Origin: CAVQMC01 sp963713505
GTDB lineage: Bacteria > Bacteroidota > Ignavibacteria > Ignavibacteriales > Ignavibacteriaceae
Assembly: GCA_963713505.1 (NCBI GenBank)
Contig: CAVQMC010000028.1
Location: 67,202-131,201, forward strand
Direction of reading: 5' to 3'
Length of the DNA stretch: 64,000 nt
Of the stretch, positions 34,968 to 44,867 are shown piece after piece (within the stretch, counting starts at the first letter, position 1; the number at the start of each line of letters is the position of its first letter). The notes beneath the pieces were generated by a model. That model made no database searches and was not told where the DNA came from. It was given only the letters and a program-made list of their open reading frames with translations. The translations under genes and the position numbers were made by a program.

Positions 34968-36095
34968 TTACTTTAATAAAATTAATTTCTTAGTCATTAA
35001 AAAATTATTTGTCTTCATTGTATAAAAATAAACTCCGCTTGCCATATTAGATGCATTAAAAGTTAAAGAATAGTTCCCGGGATTTTTAAAATCATTCAAT
35101 AATACTGCAACTTCATTTCCTACCAAATCATAAACTTTAATAGAAACGTTTCCAGCTTCTGCAACTTGATATGTAATATTTGTAGTTGGATTAAAAGGAT
35201 TAGGAAAATTTTGTTCTAAAGAATATTTAACCGGATTTAAAACATTTACCTCAACCTCCTTGGAATAGTTAAAACTTCCGTCGAAATCGATTTGTTTTAA
35301 CCTGTAAATATATTTACCATTAGATAAATTATTATCAGTATATGTATAAGAATTAGTCTTTGATGTAGTTCCTTTTCCATTTATAAAGCCAACTTTTTCA
35401 AATTCGGAGTTATTTTTTCTTTGGATTTCGAAACCCTTATTATTTGTTTCTGTTGCTGTTGACCAATTTAATATTACATTGTTAATGTTTGCAGTTGCAT
35501 TGAACGATGTCAATTCAACCGGAACAATTCCCAAATCCTCCACTGTAAAATCATCAACATACCAAAAATCCAAATCGTTGGAATCTCCGCCGTAATAAAG
35601 TGCTAATCTTAAATTGTTTTCTCCGGTCATTAAAATTGTATCAACTGCCGGTCCGTAATTTCCGCTGAACGATTTTTCCCAAATATTTGTATAATTTGCA
35701 CCGTCGTCGGTGGTGTATGCGACTCTGAGAGTTGGATAATTTGACCAGTAATCAAAATAATAATTAAATATTATTCGAATATTATGTCCGGCTGTACCTG
35801 GAATTATTTGAGAAAGCAAATAAGAATCTCCGATAAAAACCGGGTCCCATTGGAATCCAACTTCGGGTATTGCATCACCATTTGCAATATCAGAGTCAAA
35901 AATATGCCAGTTATTATATCCATCCGGGCCGGCAATCGTCCAATTATTCATATTGTCAAATGGATCATAAAACAAAGTATCATTTGAAATTATGTTATCT
36001 CCATTATTAATAGTTTGTGCCATAATTTTATTACCGGCAATTGCTACAAGAAATACAAAAAGCAGAGAAGAGCAAAATTGTAATTTAAAGTTCAT
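34968..36095 (-). CDS. Secreted protein with type IX secretion sorting domain
   Basis: 375 residues. A signal peptide (about 1-26) is followed by a beta-sandwich of the MAM/jelly-roll type (residues 35-185: FYDPFDNMNNWTIAG, FNYYFDYWSNYPTLRVAYTT, LRLALYYGGDSNDLDFWYVDDFTV), typical of secreted binding domains. A Fn3-like linker (PVELTSFNATANINNVILNW) leads to the sorting domain YSLEQNFPNPFNPTTNITYQ and the end MTKKLILLK. The type IX system would carry it to the cell surface. RBS TTGGAGGTTTG precedes the ATG. Confidence 0.85.
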   Translation of the reverse strand: MNFKLQFCSSLLFVFLVAIAGNKIMAQTINNGDNIISNDTLFYDPFDNMNNWTIAGPDGYNNWHIFDSDIANGDAIPEVGFQWDPVFIGDSYLLSQIIPGTAGHNIRIIFNYYFDYWSNYPTLRVAYTTDDGANYTNIWEKSFSGNYGPAVDTILMTGENNLRLALYYGGDSNDLDFWYVDDFTVEDLGIVPVELTSFNATANINNVILNWSTATETNNKGFEIQRKNNSEFEKVGFINGKGTTSKTNSYTYTDNNLSNGKYIYRLKQIDFDGSFNYSKEVEVNVLNPVKYSLEQNFPNPFNPTTNITYQVAEAGNVSIKVYDLVGNEVAVLLNDFKNPGNYSLTFNASNMASGVYFYTMKTNNFLMTKKLILLK

Positions 36096-36325
36096 TTACA
36101 AACCTCCAAATTAAATTTTAATAAGTTAAATATTTCCGGAATTTCTAGAAGAAGAAGCGATGCAGGATAAAAAGTAATTTTATTAAATATTAATAAAAAT
36201 TTAATTAAAGCAAAAAATAAGAATAATTGATAATAGCAAATAACAGAAGTTTCAAAAAAAAATTTGTACTTAAATAGCTATATTTTAAAGTTTATATTTT
36301 ATTTAGTAATTAATTAATCTAAATA

Positions 36326-36927
36326 GTGACAAGATCAACAAAAATATTAAATCCGAATTATTCTAATAAACTGGAAATTGATTTTCAAAAGAATAAAAAA
36401 CTTTACTTTTTGTATAAATCTGATTAGTATAATATCATTTGTAATATTCTACTATATATTTTATTATATATCTTTATTAATCAGTTCCTTCAGCTTCCGA
36501 TAATTTTTACTTTTTTGTAAAATCATTTCAAAATCTTCCTTTAATTTATGATTTTATTTTTTTAGCAATAATTTTTATAACACTTTATATACATGAACTT
36601 ATTCATGCATTTTTCTTTTATCTTTTTACAAAAGAAAAGCCTGTAATTGGGATTAAAAGTATTTACGCTTTTGCCGCAGCACCAAAATGGTATATTAACA
36701 AAAACGAGTATTTAATAATAAGTTTAAGTCCTTTTTTATTAATAACATTGATTGGATTTATTTTGTTAGCTGTTTTCCCGGTACAATTAATATCAATTGT
36801 ATTCTTTACATTTACGGCAAATGCTGCCGGTTCTGTTGGAGATATTTGGGTAAGCATTGTTTTATTTAACAAACCTAAAAATGCTTTAATAAATGATACA
36901 GGATTAGTTTCGACAATTTATTATTAA
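36326..36927 (+). pseudogene. DUF3267-family putative zincin membrane peptidase, frameshifted
   Basis: Pieces of one protein are readable in different frames: from a GTG at 36326 (TRSTKILNPNYSNKLEIDFQ and LYFLYK), then LISIISFVIFYYIFYYISLL, then from about 36520 IYDFIFLAIIFITLYIHELI followed by HAFFF, the HExxH-like zinc motif (HELIH), SLSPFLLITLIGFIL, NAAGSVGDIW and NDTGLVSTIYY before the stop at 36927. This is the DUF3267 pattern (HExxH in a membrane helix, with a late N-x-x-G-S-x-G-D). At least two frameshifts (near 36420 and 36490) break it. The NAT gene begins 32 bases after it. Confidence 0.65.
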
Positions 36928-36959
36928 CATATATTTTATTACTTATATTTTTATATAAA

Positions 36960-37778
36960 ATGAACAATTACAAGATCAGCAATTCAACAAAATTTGATTT
37001 ACAAGCTTACTTAAATAGAATTTACTATAAAGGTGAAATCTCTCCTTCAGAAAAGGTTTTAAACGATTTACATTTAGCGCACGCAACAAGTGTTCCATTT
37101 GAAAATTTGGATGTATATTTAAGGAAACCTATAAAATTGGATATAGAAAGTCTTCAGAATAAAATTGTTAAAAACAAGCGGGGAGGATATTGCTTCGAAC
37201 AAAATTTGTTATTTGCTCAAGCTTTAGAAACAATTGGTTTTAATGTTAAAAGATTATCTGCCAGAGTTCGTTTAGGCACAAACAAAATTCTTCCCAAAAC
37301 TCATATGTTAATGATAGTAAATGTTGAAAATAATGAATGGCTAGCAGATGTCGGTTTTGGCGGAGATGGATTGCTGCTGCCTGTTAAATTTAAAATAGAT
37401 GAAATATCAGAACAATTTAAATGGAAATATAAAATTATTACGGAAAATAATTCTTTCGTTTTGCAATCATTTAAAGAAGATGAATGGAAAGATCTTTATA
37501 TATTTACATTAGAAAAACAAGAACTTATCGATTATGAATTAGCAAACTATTATACATCAACTCATCCTGAGTCAAAGTTTGTAAAAACATTAACATTTCA
37601 AATTACCAAAACAGATTATAAAAAAGTTCTAAGAGGCAATGATTATATAATTGATAATGGAAATAAAATAATTAAAAGTAAAATAAAAAATGATGCTGAA
37701 TTAAAATCCATTTTAAAAAATGAATTTAAAATTGATATTCCTGATAATTTTAAAATTATTTTAAACAATGATAAATAA
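36960..37778 (+). CDS. Arylamine N-acetyltransferase
   Basis: 272 residues with the complete catalytic triad: Cys78 in KRGGYCFEQN, His115 in PKTHMLM and Asp130 in LADVGFGG. The N-terminus has the usual FENLDV motif, and length is that of bacterial NAT (about 270-280). The enzyme moves acetyl groups from acetyl-CoA to arylamines or hydrazines by a ping-pong mechanism. In some bacteria NAT-like enzymes also form amide bonds in natural product assembly. It starts 32 bases after the broken DUF3267 gene and is followed after 6 bases by a DDAH-like hydrolase, so the two are probably one operon. Confidence 0.93.
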   Translation: MNNYKISNSTKFDLQAYLNRIYYKGEISPSEKVLNDLHLAHATSVPFENLDVYLRKPIKLDIESLQNKIVKNKRGGYCFEQNLLFAQALETIGFNVKRLSARVRLGTNKILPKTHMLMIVNVENNEWLADVGFGGDGLLLPVKFKIDEISEQFKWKYKIITENNSFVLQSFKEDEWKDLYIFTLEKQELIDYELANYYTSTHPESKFVKTLTFQITKTDYKKVLRGNDYIIDNGNKIIKSKIKNDAELKSILKNEFKIDIPDNFKIILNNDK

Positions 37779-37784
37779 ATAATT

Positions 37785-38549
37785 ATGAAATTTACAAAAG
37801 CTATTGTTCGTAAACCTTGCAGAAATATTATAAACGGGATAACCACTGCTAATTTAGGATTACCTGATTATGAAAAATCACTAGTTCAGCATAAAGAATA
37901 TATTTCTATTTTAGAAAGCTGCGGTTTATCTGTAGAAGTTTTAAATGCCGATGAAAATTTTCCGGATTCTGTGTTTGTAGAAGATACTGCGATTCTTATT
38001 CCAAATTTAGCCGTAGTTACTAATCCCGGTGCAAATTCTAGAAAAGGTGAAATAAATGTAATTAAGGAAATCTTATCTAAATATTTTTCCAATATTGAAG
38101 AAATTAAAAGTCCCGGAACAATTGAAGGCGGAGATGTTTTAAGAGTCGAAAATCATTTTTATATTGGATTATCAGAAAGAACAAATGAAGAAGGAGCAAA
38201 ACAGTTTTTGGATATTCTTAAAAAGTATAATTATTCGGGGCAAACAATTGAATTGAAAAATGTACTTCATCTAAAAACAGGAGTTTCTTATTTAGGAGAC
38301 AATACAATCTTAGCTTCAGGTGAATTTATCCTTAAAAAAGAGTTTTCTAATTTTAATATTATTGAAGTTGACGATGATGAAGAATATGCAGCAAATTCGC
38401 TTAATATAAATGATAAAATTTTAATTCCAAAAGGATTTTCCAAAACAAAAAGAAAAATTGAAAAAAAAGGATTCAACATAATAGAAATTAATGTTTCGGA
38501 ATTTCGTAAAGTTGATGGGGGATTAAGCTGTCTTTCGCTCAGGTTTTAG
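37785..38549 (+). CDS. Dimethylarginine dimethylaminohydrolase-like amidinohydrolase
   Basis: 254 residues of the pentein fold. Catalytic residues are His162 in LHLKTGVSYLGDNT and Cys249 in DGGLSCLSLR, with substrate-binding FPDSVFVEDTAI and EGGDVL. This set matches DDAH (dimethylarginine to citrulline plus dimethylamine) more closely than arginine deiminase, which is about 400 residues. The true substrate could also be another guanidino compound. The gene is 6 bases after NAT and 57 bases before an ATP-grasp gene. The three may form a small pathway on an arginine-related amine. Confidence 0.9.
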   Translation: MKFTKAIVRKPCRNIINGITTANLGLPDYEKSLVQHKEYISILESCGLSVEVLNADENFPDSVFVEDTAILIPNLAVVTNPGANSRKGEINVIKEILSKYFSNIEEIKSPGTIEGGDVLRVENHFYIGLSERTNEEGAKQFLDILKKYNYSGQTIELKNVLHLKTGVSYLGDNTILASGEFILKKEFSNFNIIEVDDDEEYAANSLNINDKILIPKGFSKTKRKIEKKGFNIIEINVSEFRKVDGGLSCLSLRF

Positions 38550-38606
38550 TGTTATTTTTGTTTATCTAAAATTTGTATTTTAGAACTTCAATTTTTAAAG
38601 ATTATT

Positions 38607-39780
38607 ATGATAATTTTAGATAAACCATACATCTCTGAATTTTTGAAAGAAACGCTTACTAAATACAAAATTCCGGTTTTAGATAATTATTTTGCAAAAG
38701 ATTTTCCGGCTTCGACAAACTGGAATTTAGTTAAAGAAGAAAGCCTATTAAATGATATTAGAAAAGATTTAAATATTCCGATATATACAAATTCCGAAAA
38801 TTCAATAAACTGGATTGTTAATAAACTTACTTTCACTGATCTGCCTGAAAAGATAAATTTATTCAAAGATAAAGTTAAATTCAGGCATTTGGTTAAAGAG
38901 ATTTATCCTGATTTCTTTTATACAGAAGTAAATTTTGATGAAATTGATAAATTAAAATATAATGAACTGCCTAAACCATTTGTTATAAAACCATCGGTGG
39001 GATTTTTCAGCTTGGGAGTTTATACTGTATCAACCGAAAACAATTGGCAGGAAGTAAAAGTAAAAATAAAAAGGGAAGTAGATTCTATAAAAAATCTATA
39101 TCCGGTAGAGGTTTTAAACACTGCCAAATATATAATTGAAGAATATATAAATGGAGAAGAATTTGCTTTCGATGCATACTTTGATAACCATGGAAATCCT
39201 GTTATTCTAAGTATTTTAAAACATTTATTTTCATCAGGTGAAGATGTAAGCGACCGGGTTTATATAACATCCAAAGAAATTATTGAAACTTATAAAGAAT
39301 TATTTGAAGACTTTTTGTATAAAATAGGAAGCCTAAGCAATTTAAAAAATTTTCCACTTCATGTTGAAGTCAGACTTGATGATAAAAACAATCTTCAGCC
39401 GATTGAAATAAATCCAATGAGATTCGGCGGCTGGTGCACAACAAGCGATTTAATGTATTTAGCATATAATTTTAATCCTTATGAATATTACTTCTCAAAA
39501 ATAATTCCAGATTGGAATGAATTACTGCACAACAAAGATGAATTTATTGTACAGTATTGTTGTATTAAATGATTCAACAGGGATAGATAAAAGAAAAATA
39601 AAAGATTTCAATTATGAAAAACTGCTTGGATCTTTTGAAAATGTATTGGAACTGAGAAAAGTAAATATAAATGAATATCCTTTATTTGGATTTGTATTTA
39701 CAGAAACCAGGAAAAGCAATATTAAAGAATTAGAAAAAATCCTGGTTTCCGATTTGAAAGAATATTTAATTCTTAAGTAA
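38607..39780 (+). pseudogene. ATP-grasp-domain protein, single-base frameshift near the C-terminus
   Basis: The first frame gives 321 residues: an N-terminal pre-ATP-grasp part, KPFVIKPSVGFFSLGVYTV (ATP-binding Lys and loop), EEYINGEEFAFDAYF, FPLHVEVRLDD and PIEINPMRFGG (metal site), all hallmarks of an ATP-grasp carboxylate-amine ligase. It runs out of frame near 39545-39551, and the next frame gives YSIVVLNDSTGIDKRKIKDF and on to the stop at 39780. Removing one base joins DEFI to YSIVVLNDS, giving about 390 residues. Substrates are not known, but it follows NAT and DDAH genes. It might ligate or activate an amine or carboxylate in the same pathway. Confidence 0.75.
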
Positions 39781-39782
39781 CT

Positions 39783-42455
39783 TCAATTTGTATTGTATGA
39801 TAAAGTTTTATCCTGCTGCAGATTTTTTGTCCTAAAATATTTGTGAAAAATTTTATTTTCTCGGATGAAATTTCTAAAGAAGAACACTTTCACTACGTCG
39901 TTGAATAAAAACCAGGCAAAAGCATAAACAAATACAATTCCGCCCCATTTCCAGCCAATAGCAGGGACAAAAATACCATAAACTCCTATTAGAACTCCTA
40001 AAATAGCTGTAGAAAATGATGCAATCATTAATGTCCATGAAGGATGAGGTTTTTTAAAGAACCAATCATTTGTTCTGGTATTAAATATTGTTGCGTGTCC
40101 GGCAATTATCAATTTTGTAAAAATTATGGATTGAATCATGGTCTGAGATAAGTCAGTATAAGATTCAAGTAAAAAGAAAATAAGGAATGACGAAATTACA
40201 CCGGCAACTCCAAGAATAGTTGACAAACCGAATAATTCCCGATTATTCCATTTAACCGGATAAGGATCAATTTTAGTTTTATCGTAAGCAATTGTAATGA
40301 TTGGAATGTCATTAAGTAAAGCAAGAATTATAATCATTATTGCAGTTACAGGATAAAAATTAAAAATTAAAATAGCCAAAGTCATGAATAATATAACTCT
40401 AATTGTTTCTGCAATTCTATAAACCGCATAGCTGTTCATTCGTTCAAAAATAATTCCTGGCTTCTTTTATTGCATCGATTATCACGGAAATTCCCGGTGC
40501 AAGTAAAACTAAGATCAGCGGCGGCTCTTGCAGCATCTGTTGCGCCGGAAACTGCAATGCCGGCATCGGCTTTTTTAAGTGCAGGCGCATCATTAACGCC
40601 GTCACCTGTCATCCCGACTATATGATTTCCTTTTTGAAGCTTATCGACTATGGTATATTTATCTTCCGGAAATACTTGAGCAAAGCCATCGGCTTTTTCT
40701 ATAATTTCAATTATCTCCGCATCATGTTTTTTAATATTATTTTTACCGATACCCTTAGTATCGAAGTGAGTTTGTAATTCTTTGCTAACATCTTTCGCAA
40801 ATTCTTTTACCTTTTCTTCCGGCAATTCGGGGTTAAGTTTTTTATGAATTAATTCCGCCAGTACTTTTGTCATTTCGATAAACTCAACATTATTCCCGCT
40901 TTGTAATTCATCTGCTTCTAAAATATTCGGTTTTAATCCTAACTTTAAAGCAATCTGCTTAGCTATGGCTACATTGTCACCGGTTACCATTTTTACATCT
41001 AATCCTAAATGATTAGCTTCTTTAATTGTATCTTTAGCGTCATCTCTCGGCGGATCAAATAATGGAATTATTCCAACATAAATAAAATCTTTTTCGTTGT
41101 TATTTTTAACAGCAACCCCTAAAGTCCTATATCCTTTTTGAGCAAATTCATCTACAATAGATTTAATTTTATTTGAGTCTGTTCCATCGATTACATAATT
41201 TTAGCAGAACTTGCGGGGCACCTTTAGTTACTGTAAAGGTTTTTCCGCTATTTTCAACAGTTGCTTCAGTCCTTTTTATTACTGGATCAAAAGGAGTAAA
41301 CTTTTTAAGATTGTAATTTTTTATTTTTTCATATTCATTATTTTCTTTCAGATAATTATAAATTGGTATTTCTATCGGATCATTATTTTCTTCTCTTGAA
41401 GCAAGAGCTGCGAAAAGCATTAAATCTTTTATAGAATAATTTTCAAAAGTTACCATATCATCTACGGTCATTTTATTTTTTGTCAAAGTCCCTGTTTTAT
41501 CAGAACATAAAATATCAATGCCTGCAAGTTCTTCAATTGAAGCTAGCCTGCTTACAACTGCCTGCTTTTTTGCAAGATTCATAGCACCAACAGCCATTGT
41601 AACTGTTAAAACCGCAGGTAGTGCAACAGGTATCGCCGCCACAGTTAAAACTAATGTAAATCTTAAAATATCAATCATATTTTCATGACGGTACACAGCG
41701 GTAATAATTATGATAACTGCCATTATAATTGTTGTGAATATTAAATAATTGCCGACTTTAATAACCATTTTTTGAAAATGACTTCGCTGTTCTTTTTCAG
41801 CTTTGGCAACAAGAGAAACAGTTTTACCGAAGTAAGTGTTTAATCCGGTTAATATAACAACAGCAAGCATTTCTCCTTTTTTAGCAACAGAATTTGCATA
41901 GGCTACATCATCTAATTTTTTTGTAACCGGAAGCGACTCTCCGGTTAATGCAGATTGATCTATTTGTAAATAATCGCCTTCAATTAATTTTACATCTGCG
42001 GGAATAATTTCTCCTATTTTTATTTTGATTATATCTCCTGGTACTAATTCTTTTGCATCAATTTGTATAAATTTTCCGTTTCTTTTTACGGTTGCTTTCC
42101 TTGCTAATTTTTGTTTAAGTACGCTTAAGGCATTTAATGCTTTACTTTCCTGCCAGAAGTCAATTATTGCATTAACAAAAAGCAGAGTTGTAATAATTCC
42201 AAAATCCTCCCATTTCTGCACTGCCGCAGAAAGAATTGCCGCTATTTCAATCATCCATGGAATCGGTCCCCAAAATCTTCTGAATATCCTGTGTAATAGT
42301 GGATTCTTCATTTTCGGGAATTTCATTTAATCCATATTTTTTTATCCTGTATTTTACTTCTTCATCGCTTAAACCATTGGATGGATCGGATTTTAAATCA
42401 TTTAATTATTTCCTTAGAGACTTTTCCCTTTAAACCCCTTAGTTTCATCCGGCAT
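39783..42455 (-). pseudogene. P-type H+-ATPase (plasma-membrane proton pump type), multiple frameshifts
   Basis: From the ATG at 42455 (RBS AGGAGA) the reading is MPDETKG, then in shifted frames KVSKEIINDLKSDPSNGLSD, then from about 42315 KNPLLHRIFRRFWGPIPWMI, DQSALTGESLP (TGES), PVALPAVLTVT, ILCSDKTGTLTKNKM (phospho-Asp), FDPVIKRTEA and TKGAP, then DFIYVGIIPLFDPPRD, MTGDGVNDAPALKKADAGIA and the membrane helices to the stop at 39783. This order and the PFDPVIKRTEA phrase identify the proton-pumping P3A type. Six single-base shifts (near 42436, 42402, 42312, 41200, 40513 and 40448) break it. Intact length would be about 890 residues. Whether it is decayed or mis-sequenced is open. Confidence 0.82.
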
Positions 42456-42682
42456 GATAAATCTCCTATGTAATTTTACAAGTCATATTCAACCTACATA
42501 ACATTGATGTATTAATATTGTTAGTTCATCAAAAAATTGATGAGGTATAATAATTTCTAAACAAAAATAAAAATTAAATGTGATGATTTGATGAATACTT
42601 TTTAATCAACAAGTATTTATGATTTTTATATTATATTAATCTTCATCAATAGTTTTTACTTATTATATATAATATTTTGAAT

Positions 42683-43654
42683 ATGAAAAGTTTTGGTTCA
42701 CAGTATAAAAATCACTTTACAACTTCCAATTTGGATCGAGCTGCAGATTATAGAAAAGATGATAACTGGATTAAAGAAAAAATTAATAGTAAAAATTCAA
42801 GATTCATTTTAATTAATGATTCAAAAAATTTATTTGAAAACGAAGATTTGATTAAGCCTGTTTACTTGGATTTAAATGAATTAAATTCTCTCAATGTAAA
42901 TTTCAACAATCCGATATTTTTGGGAATTCAAAACGATAAATTTTATTTTGCAATTGAATTAGATAAAAACGAAATTATAAATGAAATTCAAATTAAGAAA
43001 ATAGGGAAGTTTATAAATTTAAGAATTGCCGCTCCATTATTAGAACAAAATGATTGTGCATTATTGGGATATGGAAAAGCAATGATTTACTGGCACTATA
43101 GACATAAATTTTGCGGTATTTGCGGCAATCCAACAGAAAGCAGGGAAGGCGGAAATGTTTTAATTTGCACAAACAAAGAATGTATGCAGCATCATTTTCC
43201 CAGAACAGATCCTGCAATTATTGTCCTAGTTAGTTATGAGAATAAATGTTTATTAGGAAGACAGCCGCAGTGGCCGGAAGGAATTTATTCAACAATTGCC
43301 GGATTTGTTGAACCGGGTGAAAGTTTGGAAGACGCAGTTAAAAGGGAAGTAATGGAAGAAACAAATATTGAATTAACCGAAATAAAATATTTTGCTTCAC
43401 AGCCCTGGCCGTTTCCAAGTTCTTTGATGCTAGGATTCTTTGCAGAAGCAATTAACAATAAAATTGACGTTGAATTAAATGAACTGGAAGATGCGAAGTG
43501 GTTTACCAGGGAGTCTATTATTGATGGATTGAAAAATAATTCATTGAAACTTTCAACAAAATATTCCATTTCATTCAGATTGATCGAAGAGTGGTTTGAT
43601 AAAGATGATACAGAAAATTTAAACAGCTTAGTAGAAAAAACTTATGAAAAGTAA
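42683..43654 (+). CDS. nudC: NAD+ diphosphatase (NADH pyrophosphatase, Nudix)
   Basis: 323 residues from the ATG at 42683; a TTG two codons upstream is less likely. A zinc ribbon is visible at KFCGICGNPTESREGGNVLI followed by CTNKEC (four Cys), then the Nudix box GFVEPGESLEDAVKREVMEE, and the NudC-specific SQPWPFPSSLM motif after it. The enzyme cleaves NAD(H) to NMN(H) and AMP. Some members also remove NAD caps from RNA. It stands alone with no clear ribosome site. Its length is a little above that of the E. coli protein (257), mainly because of a longer N-terminal domain. Confidence 0.93.
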   Translation: MKSFGSQYKNHFTTSNLDRAADYRKDDNWIKEKINSKNSRFILINDSKNLFENEDLIKPVYLDLNELNSLNVNFNNPIFLGIQNDKFYFAIELDKNEIINEIQIKKIGKFINLRIAAPLLEQNDCALLGYGKAMIYWHYRHKFCGICGNPTESREGGNVLICTNKECMQHHFPRTDPAIIVLVSYENKCLLGRQPQWPEGIYSTIAGFVEPGESLEDAVKREVMEETNIELTEIKYFASQPWPFPSSLMLGFFAEAINNKIDVELNELEDAKWFTRESIIDGLKNNSLKLSTKYSISFRLIEEWFDKDDTENLNSLVEKTYEK

Positions 43655-43758
43655 AATATTAAAGTTATCAGTAAGATAAATGTAATTTTAATAAGATTTT
43701 TAATGCATTTAACTGAATAATATTGCTTAGAAATAGAATTCCTATTATATTAGCAGTC

Positions 43759-43766
43759 TAATTTTG
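43759..43766 (+). promoter_or_regulatory. -7 element of the tRNA promoter
   Basis: TAATTTTG fits TAnnTTTG and lies 23 bases before tRNA-Gly. No convincing TTTG lies about 20 bases further upstream. Confidence 0.4.
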
Positions 43767-43789
43767 AAGAGTTTAACTCTGATAAATAT

Positions 43790-43862
<73 letters not shown>

Positions 43863-43867
43863 CAAAT

Positions 43868-43893
43868 AATCCACGGAAGTGGATTTATTTTTT
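43868..43893 (+). terminator. Hairpin with T tract between the two tRNAs
   Basis: AATCCAC / GTGGATT with a GGAA tetraloop is followed by a run of six T interrupted only upstream by TA. It may be a partial terminator or a processing mark between the tRNA genes. Confidence 0.5.
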
Positions 43894-43897
43894 GTAA

Positions 43898-43971
43898 GGC
43901 GCTGTAGCCAAGTGGTCTAAGGCGAAGGTCTGCAAAACCTTTATTCGTCGGTTCGAATCCGACCGGCGCCT
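43898..43971 (+). tRNA. tRNA-Cys (anticodon GCA)
   Basis: 74 bases. Acceptor GGCGCTG pairs with CGGCGCC (one G-T), the anticodon loop is TCTGCAAAA with anticodon GCA, the T loop is CGGTTCGAATCCG, and the discriminator is T as expected for tRNA-Cys. Confidence 0.97.
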
Positions 43972-44384
43972 CGAAACTTAAATTGTAATTTATATTTTTA
44001 AAAATCACCAAAATAGTACTTTACCAAAATAAATAATTCCCAAATACCCAATCATCAGTACAAATCTGAACCATTACATTTTTCTGTAAAACCTTTAGTT
44101 GCCCCTGCTAATAAAGTCATTTTTCAGAAGAAGTCAGATAAATCTTTTATTTAAATTTCTTTAATCCAAAATAATTATTTCCAAATTGCAATACTTGTTT
44201 AATATTTAAGAAAATCAACTGTTTTAAATGTTCATATTGAATTATTATGAGACATAAAATTTTACCTTTTTGTTCAAAAACTAAATAAAAATGTATTGGC
44301 GCGTTAATTGTAAAGATATATTAAAAATAAATTACTGTTTATAAATATTGGATATAAAAGCTGATTGCAGGGAGGGAAAATCCT
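43972..44384. other. 413-base intergenic region
   Basis: AT-rich DNA between tRNA-Cys and the STAS gene. I see no gene, no perfect repeat and no terminator in it. A strong AGGGAGGG at 44369 serves the STAS gene but lies slightly further from the ATG than usual. Confidence 0.5.
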
Positions 44385-44765
44385 ATGAAAGACTTCGAAA
44401 AAATATATGACGGTGATGTTCTTATTGAGGTTGTAAATTTAAGCAGAGCAACCTTAAAAGAAGCACAAGAATTTAAAAACATACTTGAATTTGATCTTCT
44501 AAAAAAAGATCAAAAAATTATTATTGATTTAAGTAAATGTGAATTTATGGATTCAACTTTTCTAGGAGTTTTAGTAGTAACTCTGAAAAGATTAACAAAA
44601 ATGGGCGGTAAACTTAAAATTATTGAACCTGCATTAATCTCTCATTCTGTTTTAACCTTAACAGAAACTTTAAGAATTTTTGATTCCTACGAAACGAGAA
44701 GAGATGCAATAAATAGTTTCTTCAGGGAAGATAATTCACCGTTAAATTACAGCAATATAGCTTAA
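44385..44765 (+). CDS. STAS-domain anti-sigma factor antagonist
   Basis: 126 residues of one STAS domain: IIIDLSKCEFMDSTFLGVLV carries the phosphorylatable Ser in DSTFLG, followed by KRLTKMGGKLKIIEP and LRIFDSYETRRDAINSF. These proteins bind an anti-sigma/serine kinase (RsbW/SpoIIAB type) when unphosphorylated and so free a sigma factor or control a phosphatase pathway. No kinase or phosphatase gene is next to it, so the partner is elsewhere. It ends before a bidirectional terminator. Confidence 0.88.
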   Translation: MKDFEKIYDGDVLIEVVNLSRATLKEAQEFKNILEFDLLKKDQKIIIDLSKCEFMDSTFLGVLVVTLKRLTKMGGKLKIIEPALISHSVLTLTETLRIFDSYETRRDAINSFFREDNSPLNYSNIA

Positions 44766-44822
44766 TTTTTTAGGACGATTAACAAAGAAGTGTTTCAAAA
44801 ATATTTTCCCGCTTTAAAAAAG

Positions 44823-44850
44823 AAGAGCCGCGATTAGCGGCTCTTTTTTT
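44823..44850. terminator. Bidirectional terminator
   Basis: Nine-base stem AAGAGCCGC / GCGGCTCTT with loop GATTA is flanked by A on the left and T on the right. It serves the STAS gene (+) and the convergent secreted protein gene (-). Confidence 0.88.
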
Positions 44851-44867
44851 ATAACCTATTCCTAATA

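Noticed and set aside
38565..38584. A terminator between DDAH and ATP-grasp genes
   Set aside because: The hairpin (TCTAAAAT / ATTTTAGA) is AT-only and not followed by a proper T tract, so it may form by chance.
42025..42330. A 101-codon frame opposite the P-type ATPase
   Set aside because: It mirrors conserved ATPase coding sequence (including TGES region) on the other strand.
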